This document shows, one piece after another, positions 12,881 to 24,050 of a stretch of 64,000 bases of DNA. Source of the DNA: Bimastos eiseni. Lineage: Eukaryota; Annelida; Clitellata; Crassiclitellata; Lumbricidae. The stretch is taken from positions 8,176,915-8,240,914 of the forward strand of contig OY365807.1 of assembly GCA_959347315.1 (NCBI GenBank). The letters are read 5' to 3'. Position numbers and translations under genes: made by a program. Position 1 is the stretch's first letter. The number at the start of each line of letters is the position of its first letter. A model generated the notes under the pieces. That model was not told the DNA's origin, ran no database searches, and saw nothing but the letters and a program-made list of their open reading frames with translations.

Positions 12881-13005
12881 CACAGACAGACAGACACACA
12901 GACAGACACACAGACAGACACACAGACAGACACACAGACAGACAGACACACAGACAGACAGACACACAGACAGACAGACGCACAGACAGACAGACACACA
13001 GACGG
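12648..13005. repeat. (CAGA)n and CAGACACA arrays
   Basis: Two tetranucleotide blocks: a pure (CAGA)n at 12648-12708, and a compound (CAGA)/(CACA) block at 12790-13005 in which 8- and 12-bp higher-order units recur. About 80 bp of non-repetitive sequence separates them. Confidence 0.95.
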
Positions 13006-13885
13006 ATAGAGTAACAGACAGTGAAACATAGAGAAAGATAGACAGAGGGCAACTGTTAGTAAGACGGAGAGAAGGACGGTGGCACTACTGTATGTGTATA
13101 ATACACAAAGCATTACATTACATGCACACGTGCACTACGCTGCTGCGCTTTAACCCTGTTTACATTCTTAGAATCGTCAGAGGCACAACGATGTGTCCAA
13201 ATGAGTCTTGCGTCTCTGATTCCTGCTGTTCAAAGAAATCAACCTTATCTGACTCATATAGCCATTGCCCACGCATGCAAAGATCTACATGTACCTAATT
13301 ATAATAATTAGACATGAATTGTGTGTGGATGAGTTCTCTGTCCAAAGGCAGAAAGAATTACTATGTAAGATAACATGCGATGCCATTTACGTTTATGTCA
13401 GTGCCACCCGAGGATGGGATGAATGGAGTGGCTTTCGTCGCCTTTCTCGCAGAAAATAATTGAAAGATGCTGACATTAAATATAAAATCGTCAGCAGTTT
13501 AAACGATGCACCCAAAAAACAGCTCTTAAATCAAACATCCGTGATTATACCTGATAAATTGTTCTATGATGCTAAATACAATAACAGCAAAGAGTATTTG
13601 TTAGAGGACACCGCTATGCCCAACCTCACAAGCTAGAATTACTATGTAAGATAACATGCGATACCATCTGACTAAGACTGCGCTCATACTATATCAACTT
13701 ATATCAACCTATAATAGACCAACAGACAAAGAATGCCATTTCTACGTTGCCTACTCCTTGTGCTTCGACGAATATCAGAATATAAGTCATCTTACGCCAG
13801 TTGACGTCGTCACCGTGATCGCGAGCTCTATCGACATAAGTCGCTCTTTCAACGTATCTTGGCTCAAAGACAATGAACAATTGAA
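13006..13885. other. No gene seen
   Basis: Open frames of 60-80 codons without recognisable domains. A short direct repeat (AGAATTACTATGTAAGATAACATGCGAT) occurs at about 13345-13382 and again at 13636-13662. Confidence 0.45.
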
Positions 13886-13988
13886 CATCCATGGACCATG
13901 AACATCCATGGACCATGAACATTCATGGACTATGAACATCCATGGACCATGAACATCCATGGACCATGAACATCCATGGACCATGCCA
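13886..13988. repeat. 17-bp minisatellite centred on CCATGG
   Basis: Six copies of ACATCCATGGACCATGA, one of them diverged (ACATTCATGGACTATGA). Each unit carries the palindrome TCCATGGA. Confidence 0.9.
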
Positions 13989-14120
13989 TCTGTCAACTGT
14001 GGACGGGAATCCCTTGTTTGGTTCCACGCCTGTGAGTGGGCCCACCACTGGTGACTCTTTTCAGCCTTTATGCGCAGAGTTTTACTCACTGGTGTACTTT
14101 ACATTACATCATATATTATG

Positions 14121-14677
14121 GTGACCGGACAATTCGGCGTCGGACAATTCGGCGACGGACAATTCGGCGACGGACAATTCGGCGGCGGATGAGCTTGCAA
14201 GTGTATTTAGACCAGATATCGGTATGTAGTAACTCACATTTTAAAAATATTCAGAATGGGAGCGAAATAATATTCTCCATATTATCCAGCACGTGCTTGG
14301 TTATTGTAGAGTCATAGTCATCACATAGGGACCGTGTCACCTTCTAACTAGAGTAGTCCTCCACTGTAGAGAAAACTAAAGAATATTACAAATTACATCG
14401 ATATCAGTTTCTGACTCGCATAGTATTTACTAACGGCAGTAGAAGTTGATAAATCCATGTCTTAATGTTACTGTACATTTTAATCGCAATCACTCAAAGT
14501 CAGTATTTTAAAGCTGTTGTCTTCACCAGTCTCTATAATAACCAAACTTGTGCTGAATAGTAATAGAGAACACTATTTCGCTTCCATTCTGAATATTATA
14601 AAAGTTCCAGTTGCTACATACCGACACCTGGTCTATATACACTTACAAACTCCTCCGGCGCCGAATTGTCCGGGAAC
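14121..14677. mobile_element. Foldback/MITE-like element with long terminal inverted repeats
   Basis: The left end (14121-about 14310) and the inverted right end (about 14490-14677) align over roughly 180 bp: CCGGACAATTCGGCG termini, then GCAAGTGTATTTAGACCAG / GTAAGTGTATATAGACCAG, TCGGTATGTAG, ATTCAGAATGG and GGTTATTGTAGAG. The left terminus carries four tandem copies of a 16-bp CGGACAATTCGGCGAC unit while the right has one. No transposase frame lies inside, so it is non-autonomous. The target duplication is unclear. Confidence 0.75.
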
Positions 14678-16722
14678 CTATGTTATAGGCTAGCGTAGAG
14701 TGCGCCTCTGAGTAGATATTTTGAAGGGGTGTAATGTAAATGCTCGGTTACATTATACATTACATGGATGCATGAAAACTCCGGAGGGACTGATCTGCCC
14801 ATTAACTTTCAGAATACAAGGTAGTTCATATTGGTTGACTCTATCAAAAGCTTCATATAATTATGTCTAACACGCAGACTTATATTAGAGACAATATTAT
14901 CATTATATTGTTTTGACAGCAAGCAATTCATGAGAACAGACCACCCCCTTTTCTAAGCAAGCTGCAGCTGATCTAAGTCAGCAAGTAGGTAGCTGGTACC
15001 ATATAGGCCTACAGTTCCGGTAGATACAATTTTAAAGAGTTTAGAGGGTGTTCACAATTCATCGTATTAATACCACGTTAGTCTTAGTCATTAACCTCAT
15101 CATAGCTCGACCTCACAATAAGTTGGTTCTTCTTCATACTCTTAATGGCATGCACGTGTATCTAATTTGCATAATGGCGCTGCGCGGTCCTTGTTAGCTA
15201 CAAAGTTAATGTCTAGAGCAGCGATATTTTCGTTAACGAAAACTAAAATTTGGGAGTAGAGATAAACGATTTCATTAACTAAAACTGTAAGTAAAATAAG
15301 AAATTATTGTTGCTATAAAATGAAATTAGGAATCATTTATCGAACTGATATTATAACCTAAATTAGGAATTATTTCAAATAATTGTGTGGCAAGAATTCT
15401 GGTGTCTAAATATTAAAAATATCTCTATAATGGGAGACTGTTCTTGAAATCGAAGTAGCGCATCTTATGGTAACCCTAAATTATCTTCAATGCTTCACAA
15501 TGACAAGAATCTGATTCCGACAGTCTCGGATAGTACGCTTAGATTAAATTACTTCTCCCAACATCACCCTTCTCTTCTTAAACACCATCTCCATAAACAA
15601 TTTTTCATTATTTTCTTCGTTGCCGGCTTATTGACTATTAAATTAATATAATGATAATCACATCACAAAAATTTACATGTGTAGTTATTGGGAAAACTTA
15701 AACAAAAAGATTGATTATTTACTTGGGAGTTTAAATAAGAAAAATGAGCAAAATTATTTGTGTAGTGAAATTATAGTCAGAAGTCATATTCAGGAACACA
15801 CAACTGAATTTAATACTAGAGGAGGAATTAATTTTAGAACTAAAATATCACTGGTTGAGATTAGATTCAAATACGGTCTTGATGATGTTAATTATACATT
15901 TATATCGCGCCACTTCAAAAGAGACTTAGACCTATTAGGTCTTAAATGGAATAACTTCGTCTTCTACAGAGGCCTGTCTTCTGTGTGCTGTGAACCATCT
16001 GCTTCAGTATCCAAAGACAAATAATATGATCTCTGATTCTGAAATGGCTACTCAATTAGAATTCGTTTTCAGACAAATGCATGTTAGTTCTGGGACTAAT
16101 ATGAAAGGGATACGAAACCGCAACGTGCCAGCCAATCAGTGAACGTCTTTTCTGATACATTACGGGCGATGTCTGTGATCGGCTATGTAATGAACAAAGT
16201 GACATCCGGGAACTCGGCAGGATGATTATTTTGATCCTATAACGGCCTAAAAGTTCATCTAAGTTCATGATACTCAAGTTAATCAATCTTGCTTTGAACA
16301 CATCTTATTTATATTGCAAGTTCTAGGCCCCGATATTCCAAGTCGTTTTATTTCGTGAACAAAAACAAACGCACAACATCCTGCAAAAGTTCCGGATGTA
16401 GTCACACACAAAAATCTATGTCAATGACCCAGTTTTTGTCGGCTTTATATGCCTTCCATTGGTTAGTCCCAGGTTAGTTTACATATCCCTTTACTTTCAG
16501 TCGACGTTTGTGGTTGTGCGTGTGTTTGTGTATGCGTGTAGATACGTGCGTGCATGCGTATGTGTGTGCATGTGTGTTTGTGTGCATGTGTGTTTGTGTA
16601 TGACGAGGCACTTGTTCTTGGAGGTACAGCAGCAGTAGGAGACTAGGAGGAGATGGAGACTGAGAAGATGCGGCTGGGCAATGGGTGTTGCAGATGATGC
16701 TAAACTGTCATGCACCTTGTAG
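14678..16722. other. No firm gene; LINE-tail scrap and a 115-codon open frame
   Basis: Positions 14701-14735 (GCGCCTCTGAGTAGATATTTTG) match the 3' tail of a LINE family seen again near 48111 and 54550. An open frame at 15677-16024 (+) begins MCSYWENLNKK and is Lys/Asn rich. It has no domain I recognise and sits in AT-rich DNA, so I leave it uncalled. A TG-rich stretch lies at 16510-16600. Confidence 0.4.
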
Positions 16723-16733
16723 GTTATCCGACG

Positions 16734-16965
16734 ATGTCAATGGCGGATTTGGATCAGCAATCGAACCAAACGACCTTCAACTTCAATCCATTCGAACATT
16801 TGGAGGACTTCATCAACGACGATGTCGAAAATACCAATTTAAAATGTTAGTTTTCTATTACTAACCACTACAATTCTACAACTGCTACTACTACTTCCCC
16901 GACTCCACCTACTACTACTACCACCACCACTACCACCACCACCTTCACTACTCCACCTCCACCCC

Positions 16966-16998
<33 letters not shown>

Positions 16999-19083
16999 CA
17001 CCTACTCCTCCTCCTCCTACTGCTGCTACTACTACTACTATTATTATAAAAATAATAATAATTATTATTTTTATTATTATAATTATAATTATTATTATTT
17101 ATATTATTATTATAATGATATTAGTAATCACAATTACAATAATGATATCATTTGTTCTATCATATTTCATGATAATATAGGGTGTAATTGAATCGGACAA
17201 TTACTAGACTAAATCTTCTCAATTGGCGTGAAGTGCGGCATAAGACTAGCTTACAGAGGTCAGAGTTCGCGAACTCTGACCTCTGTAAGCTAGTCTTATC
17301 CCGTTCTTCAAAAGGAGTTCCGGGTAAAAGAGATGTTTTCATTGTTAAGATCAACAGATAACTTGATGAATCTGTCGATTAAGTAACGTGTCTGGGCGAA
17401 TAATTATATATCGTCGCTTGATCGCGTAGAGGACACTTGACCCGTCTGGGACCAGCGGGAAAAACGGCGGAAGAGGGCCCTTGAAAACTCGAGTACAGTA
17501 ATTAAGCTTCCTCTCCCAAAGATATACGCCCCAAAGAAACCAGAAGAGAGCAGAAACGGGGCGGTGGTTGACTAAGGGCAAATGTTCAATGGATCCAGGG
17601 CAGTCAGAGTAATTAGACTGTTATTTCGACATTCAGGAAGTAGAATAATAATATTATATGCAAAGCTCATCCACAACAGAAAAGGGTTCTGTTGTGTCTG
17701 CATACATCGCAATGCCAATAGTATTCTCGAAACTTCTATAGCGCAGCTCGATAGTCAAGCGCGGGGCACAAGATTATTCACGAGCACTGCGTCAAATCAG
17801 AGGGGTTGTCCGAAGGGTGTTTCTTGGAGTCCAGGTCCACTTGCCAAAGGATGAGAGGCAAGAGCAGTTACAAGGCGGCTGTCGATGACATTTGATATAG
17901 AGAATTTTAAATAGGCCAAGATCTACCTTATTACATTTATGTACATTTATAAGCAAATGTTAGGTATGTATTTTAAAGTAGGCCTCTGTGGTCGCTCACT
18001 CATTAGTAAAGGAGGAAAGCGTTGTAAACCGCAGACCCATTTACCGGATGGGACTAAAATAATTGCTATGACAGACATCAGCTGATTGGGTATAGATTTG
18101 CGCAATGAGAAGACGACACTGGTCGCATTAGGCTACCCTGCGTGACTACTCAGGCAACCATAGCGGAAGTGATTTGTAGGGCAGAGGGCAGCCACATCAC
18201 TCCACCCCATGCTCTGGGGTATGCTCTATATCATGTCCAGGGCATTAGGCTCCCTTTCCAGTCTCTGTCTTCGTTCATCGTTCCAGGATTCGACGGCGCT
18301 AAATACAAAGCAACGGGTGACCTGAATTCATTCGGCTGAGCACACATCCGACTGAACTTATTCATTCATTTTAATGCAGTATTTACTTATTCCTATTGCA
18401 TGCGTTGGCAGCTACAGCGACCACTAAATTTGAATATAAGGCACGTGAATAAGTATGTGTTGCTGAGCCAATTTATGCGAATGATATGTTCAGGACCATT
18501 ATTCATAACCTGACTGAACATAACATTCGCATAAAATTTAATATGGGTCCAGTGGTTGTAACCTATATGCATGTACTTGCTTATAATATATATATATATA
18601 TATATATATACATCTACTTTATATATATACATCTATTTACAATTATACATGTAATAATATCATATGGGTTTGTATATGTTCTGAATAGAGACTTTGCTGC
18701 TGAGCGAAGGTATAATGCCAAGAGGACGGTCGACCAGTTCATTTTAAGTCAGTTACTTTTGGGGAAATCCCTACCATACATTAGACTCTGGAACACAATG
18801 TTTAAATCAAGTCTTCAGTTTAGGGGATTTCCGAAGCGTTCAACAGAGCGTTCCCCTCCGATGTAGGGGAATTTTGAAATTATTTTTGCGCATGTGAATG
18901 TGAGAGATGATAAATCAACGGAGGAAGAATATGTTATAAAACCCACACAAGATGTTTGCCCAGACGTAAAACCATACAATGAAGTTTATTTCCCTTCGTA
19001 GTTCGACTTGCATGTGACGTAAACTTAGATCACTTTACGATACGCATATATATATATATATAATATATATATATATATAATAT

Positions 19084-19115
<32 letters not shown>

Positions 19116-22100
19116 ATGTGCAGGTGATATTTTTAATGGCAGCATGCTTTTGACCGTTTGTGTGTCTGTGTGTCTGTGTGTCGATGTATCGGTGTGTATC
19201 TGTAGGTGTATGTCTGTCTGGACTCTGGACGCCTTCGTTTGTCTCAGATTTTACCACGACATAATTATGCTGATGCGAATTCTATGTAGGGGCCCATCCA
19301 TATATTACGTACGCAAAAAATCGGATTTTCGGACACCCCTCACCCCTGTTGCACCGCGAACATTTCGTGGACCCCTCCCGATGCGTACGTACATTTGAAC
19401 TCTACCGTCCCCCCCCCCATTGCAAAGGTTAAATAGCTAAAAATATCTATAAGACATTGATTTTACCACAGGCTAATTAGTTTTGTTAAGCATCATATTT
19501 AACAGTTTAAATTTGTTAACAGTGATGAAGAATTAAAATACTAACAAAAATTGCATTTGAGACCGTTTTAGTGCTACATAAAATTGATTAAGCAGGAATA
19601 TAGTCTGTGATTAGGTTTACAGTTCTGATTTTCATTCTGTATTGTGGACGCCATACTTAGACAATTTTATTTGCGTACGTACATATTTTCTGGACTCCGC
19701 CATATGCACCCTTACGCAAAATGGCCGAAATCTGAAACCTTTCCCCTCTTTGCGTACGTAATATGTGGACGGCCCCTAGCTGGATGCGAAATAAAATTTG
19801 AAGTAACCTAATTATAGTAGAGATAAGGGAAATTAATTAGGACGAGAGGGCAATATCAATGCGATGAAGATGATGAAAGTGTTTGTTTTTGTTTTGCTGC
19901 CATAGGGGAAGACCTAATGGATGACTCGTCTTTCGAATTTGACTTCAACCCTTACTTCCAACGTTCTCTTCCGCTGTCTCCCGAATCCATATTCGACATT
20001 CAGACACTATGCTCCGACCTTCCTTCTCCCTTTCCTCAACCTCTGCTTAATCTTCCCTCGAATCAGTACGGCCAAGCAGGACTGGCCCACGAACTCCAGG
20101 ACTCCATCGATTCTCGAGACGATTCGCCTTACAGGAACATCCCAACTGTCGTCCAGGAAAGACTCTCGGAGGATGAGGGAGAGGAGGAAGATGACGACGA
20201 TGCTGGTGCCGGGGTTGCTGCGGCAGGCTACGGTCAACGACATCAACTTAACGCATCAACGCAAAAGTGTGGTCAGTATACTCCCTACGTTCAAATCCTC
20301 AGGAAATACATGTACGTGCCATTTATCGTAATCGCAATCTCCTAACTTCTACAGCGCCACTTGAAAGCCAAGCGCAGCTGGAGTCACCCGCTTATTCACG
20401 AGCGCTGCATAAAATCAGAGGGGTTGTCCAGGGCTAGTCCGTGGGAGGACTGGCTATCAGGCCATACAGGGATACGGCTTAATATTATTATGCATTGGGT
20501 ATGGCCAACTACTGAGCCTGCTCAAGAACAAACTGACTTGGGTAAGGTTATTGAAGACTGGGTAAGCTAAGGTAGGCCTATTTAAGCAAAAGGTTAGGTT
20601 AGATAAGACGAGATTGCATTAAACCAGAAAAAATAGACAATACTGTTAGATATTGCAATAAAGTCTTTACAATCGGTAGGCTATTATTCATTTTCATGCA
20701 GTTCTGACAGCTTTGTACTTGGTTTCCTTTTGCAAATGATGAATGATGATTACCCTGCATTTAATTTTACGAGTTTCAATCGCACGCAGCATAAGTAGTC
20801 CATTAACAGCAATTCGAACCCCATGCCATTGTTCAGTTTGGACTGCACTGTTTTCTTTCAGATAAGATACGAATGAGCTACACGTCAGCAAAGACGCCAA
20901 CCGCCGCTCCAAGTAAGCAGCTGGCTATATACGCTATACATGAAGATAAGACTAAATTACTAAAATTAATAACTTCTACTGAAGTTGCTTGTCTAACGCA
21001 AATTGGCAATACTCATAATTGGAACAAAATGTATTAACTTAGCCAAATTGTTACTTTTATTGTAAATTTATATAACCCCACTTTGGAGAAACAAATCAGA
21101 GTCTCTTGTCAGGATACCATGAATAGCGGAGTGTATCTGTAGGTCTTTGTTTATTTAACGACGCATCCATAACGCGGATGATATGCATAGGCTGTTGCAT
21201 CTTCTGTGCTCGAGCAATTGACACAGGCCTATGAGTAGTTAAAATACCACGGTTTCTAGGACTGAAGGGGCGTCATGCGTCACATGACCACCCGGGAGGC
21301 AAAGGAAGGGGGATGCATAATACTCCTATAGTACTATTCTTGATGACCATTTTTAAATAATTGAAGTTGCTTGTAGGCCTACTTAACCAAAAACATTTGG
21401 CCTTATATTAATTTTATAGCGCTGGATTCAAATTCAGTGTTGACCTTTAACATAGACTCAATTGCATAGGTCTTAGGCCTATCTGTCGAAGCCTCATAGT
21501 CGTATGCATGATGAAACAAGGCCAATAATAATTAATATAATCTGAGCCAGTGGTTGGATCTCTCTGCGTTCCAATTCAAGAATGCCATTGCAGCTATTTA
21601 AAAAAATATTTCTGTAAAGTGTAGATAACTTTTGTGTAAATCTTGCATGTATTTATGACTGTACTTGTCTACGGCGCCAAAGTAGTTCTACTGCATCGAT
21701 TTATTATTAAAAGCACTTCTTCCAGTTACCGAGAAGTCTTGATAGTTGCTGTATGTGGCATGCTCCCTGACGATTAACCTATTGTTGTCATATTATTAAG
21801 GGCGCGTTCGAAGGCGAAAGGACCAGCTGTGGTACTTCCTGCTGGAAACGCTGGGCAACCCTAAGTACAACCCACAATTCATCCAGTGGGAGAACAAAGA
21901 CCTCGGCATCTTCCGTTTCATTCAATCGAAGAAAGTGGCGCAGCTGTGGGGAGCGAAGAAGAACCGAAGCAACATGTCCTACGAATACTTTGCCAGAGCT
22001 ATGAGGTATCGTCATCGTCACCCTCATACTAATATCGACATCATAGTATTGCACAATGTCCGTGTAAGAGATCTACAGATTTTAGCCATAAGTAATTAAT

Positions 22101-22653
22101 CGGTTAATCATTAAAAAACTTAATCGAATAATTTCGGATTCTTATTTAGACGTCTTTGATTAATTATCTTTCGCAGTCACGTTGTCGAGCAGCCAATTTC
22201 TTGAGTAAGCAATAATATCATGACCAACGATGATTATTTGAAACGTTTGAGGGGAAATTGATTGGATATCATTTTGCATGGGGGTTTTATGGGTCCAGAC
22301 TCGAAATTAATGCATTGCTGTTATCAAGCATTCCCTTAAAGATAAAAACCAACAGTTGTCCAAGATACGCCCACATATAAAGGCCTATGTAGGCCTAATG
22401 CATATTCATTGTAACGGACCAAGTATACAACTGCGTGTATTGTTGCTGATGCAGACACTACTATGCTCGAGGCATAATGCACAGAGTGGCTGGCAGAAGA
22501 CTCGTCTATCAATTCGGACCAAAGGCTGAGAACTGGAAGAACTACGCACAACTCGTCGCCACATCCGCTTCCTCTTCACCTTCCGCCTCCTCTCTATCCT
22601 CCTCCTCCACCTCCTCCTCTACCAACGCCAACAGTATTTCCAGCAGCAGTTAA
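16734..22653 (+). CDS. ETS-domain transcription factor, ELF/ESE-like (five exons)
   Basis: Exons: 16723(ATG 16734)-16845, 19906-20271, 20862-20912, 21801-22005, 22455-22653. All junctions are AG/GT, phases agree, and the coding sum is 933 nt (310 aa plus TAA). The C-terminal ETS winged helix (about residues 183-264) shows DQLWYFLLETLG, WENKDLGIFRF, AQLWGAKKNRSNMSYEYFARAMR (split over the last intron) and HYYARGIMHRVAGRRLVYQFG. The two arginines of the recognition helix (ARAMR) are present. ETS proteins bind GGAA cores in nuclear DNA; RRLVYQFG followed by ..NWK is most like ELF1/2/4 and ELF3/ELF5/EHF. The N-terminal half is acidic and Phe-, Ser- and Pro-rich, as in activation regions, with no visible Pointed domain. 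A 5' exon may lie upstream because the first coding exon begins at a good acceptor. Subfamily assignment is by eye. Confidence 0.9.
16905..17135. repeat. CTA/CCA/TAT trinucleotide array in ETS intron 1
   Basis: A compound (CTA)n, (CCA)n and (ACT)n tract followed by a (TTA)n/(AAT)n stretch that is itself partly self-complementary near 17040-17130. Confidence 0.85.
17240..17299. repeat. Perfect 60-bp palindrome
   Basis: Both 30-base halves are exact reverse complements with no spacer, centred on TTCG|CGAA at 17269/17270. The outer end is ATAAGACTAGC and its mirror GCTAGTCTTAT. After one mismatch outside, three more base pairs match. It lies in intron 1 of the ETS gene. Confidence 0.97.
18585..19116. 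repeat. TA dinucleotide tracts (18585-18645 and 19047-19116)
   Basis: Near-pure (TA)n runs with occasional breaks in ETS intron 1. Between them a 60-codon open stretch (RDFAAERRYNAKRTVDQFILS at about 18690-18760) is present but has no identified partner exon. Confidence 0.85.
19289..19776. mobile_element. MITE with TA target duplication, in ETS intron 1
   Basis: The left end TAGGGGCCCATCCATATATT and right end ATATGTGGACGGCCCCTA form about 30-bp inverted termini containing ACGTACGCAAA on each side, flanked by TA on both sides (19287-19288, 19777-19778). It is 488 bp long with no coding capacity. A TA duplication fits the mariner/Tc1 or related superfamilies. Similar GGGGCCGTCCA-type termini are common in animal repeats. 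Confidence 0.75.
21801..22560 (+). CDS. ETS DNA-binding domain exons (exons 4 and 5)
   Basis: Exon 4 (21801-22005) encodes the basic RRVRRRKDQLW lead-in, helix 1, the beta hairpin and the recognition helix. Exon 5 (22455-22653) completes the arginine codon at AMR|HYY and encodes the final strands. The tail after residue 270 is a Ser/Thr run ending in SSSS and a TAA at 22651. The intron position inside the ARAMR codon was inferred from the unique phase that joins the two halves of the domain. Confidence 0.92.
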
Positions 22654-24013
22654 CGCAGCTGTATATTCGGCCAATCCATGCCTTACAGTCGTTTGGAAAG
22701 AAATATTTGGATTGTTTAGCGCATTTTCTAGAATCGTCAGCCACACTGCCAATGGTAGACTACATATAATTCGGATCTTAGAACTGAAGCTCTGCCGCCT
22801 TGTTTCTCTGGTGGATTATACCCACCCTAGTCTGTCAGGATTGTTGAATCAGTGTTCGTCTGTTTCTGGTTGAACTTACTGTACTCGAATGGTTGTCTTT
22901 GTTAGTTCTGTGCGCCAACAGGACCGTAGTCCATCTCATTCGTTCCTGATTTATGATGCCCCAGTGTTGTTAGTATGCACAGGTCGATGTCAGCATTTTT
23001 GCCTCGTCTGAATGAGAAAGAAGCTCGTGAAGTAGGTGGAGGAGAAGCTGCAGAAAATGGCACGACTCAGTTGTAGGACATTGTCTCTGATTGGCTTTCA
23101 GCTTAAACCACCTTGGGAATTCCAATTAGATTTCATTCCAGGCTCATCTGTATTTGGAAGTATGCCAAGAGGTCTTTTCCTTTGATGAACGCAAAGTGGG
23201 GAGCTGTACAGTTAACGAATGAGCGTGATAGTGGTTCAGCGGTTTAAAGGGTTAATAGGTGAGTGAGCAAAAAGGTCAGTGATTGGTCAGCGAGTTACAG
23301 GGTCAATCAATTTAAAGGTAAAAGGGTCAGAAGGTCAATGGATTAGTGGGTTTAATAGACCGCTAAGTAACTTGCTGGTGAGTTAGTAGGTAAGTGAGAC
23401 ATAGAATGAGTAAGCCTGTTGGTCACTGGATGAGCGTGGTATGTGGGCCAGAGGGTCAATGGGTAGAAGGGTAATCGGTAGATGAAGCAGTGAATGGGCT
23501 AGCAGCGACAGGTTATCGCTGCTCGGTCGTCACCCATTGGAGGTTCATAGCCTAATAGTGTAGGATTTGTAGCACCTTTTATATACAGACAAATTAGTGC
23601 CTCTTTTTGGGTCAATTTTTTAGTTTTCCAATTCCTTTACCTAAAATCAAACATTCCTCGCACGCACACACACACACACATAAAATGATATAATTACAAA
23701 ATGGTGTGATATATTTAACATATATGCATAATATGCTTCGATTGCACTGGGTAGCTGCTCTCTCCGCTCTATTTGCCCACACAACAACTAAACAAATTCG
23801 TGCTTTCTAAATGTTTGGCTTCTCCTTTGGAACAGGCCTGCTCCCTTTGGAGTTGCGCTTGTCTCTCAGGGTCCACTCTCATTCTTTTTATACTCGCCTT
23901 AAAACTGTCCTTTTCAACCGTGCTATGGTGGTAAGCGCTCCTGGGTAGTGACCTTGAACGGCGCTATATAAATCTTCGCAATGCATGATTGCATGCGTAT
24001 ATATACATTCATT

Positions 24014-24050
<37 letters not shown>

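Larger units (their letters stand above)
17728..20460. repeat. Direct repeat pair, about 120 bp (17728-17850 and 20338-20460)
   Basis: Shared blocks are AACTTCTATAGCGC / AACTTCTACAGCGC, CAAGCGC, TTATTCACGAGC, and AAATCAGAGGGGTTGTCC. Both lie in introns of the ETS gene and a weaker relative is near 4010. I take it as a dispersed repeat of unknown class. Confidence 0.65.

Noticed and set aside
12289..13113. Long open frames through CAT/CAC and CAGA arrays, giving Cys-Val-Ser-Leu or His/Arg repeats
   Set aside because: Low-complexity repeats lacking stop codons; not supported as genes.
15677..16024. 115-codon plus-strand frame starting MCSYWENLNKK
   Set aside because: AT-rich, Lys/Asn/Ile-biased, no recognisable domain and no neighbouring exon. 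Kept only as a note.
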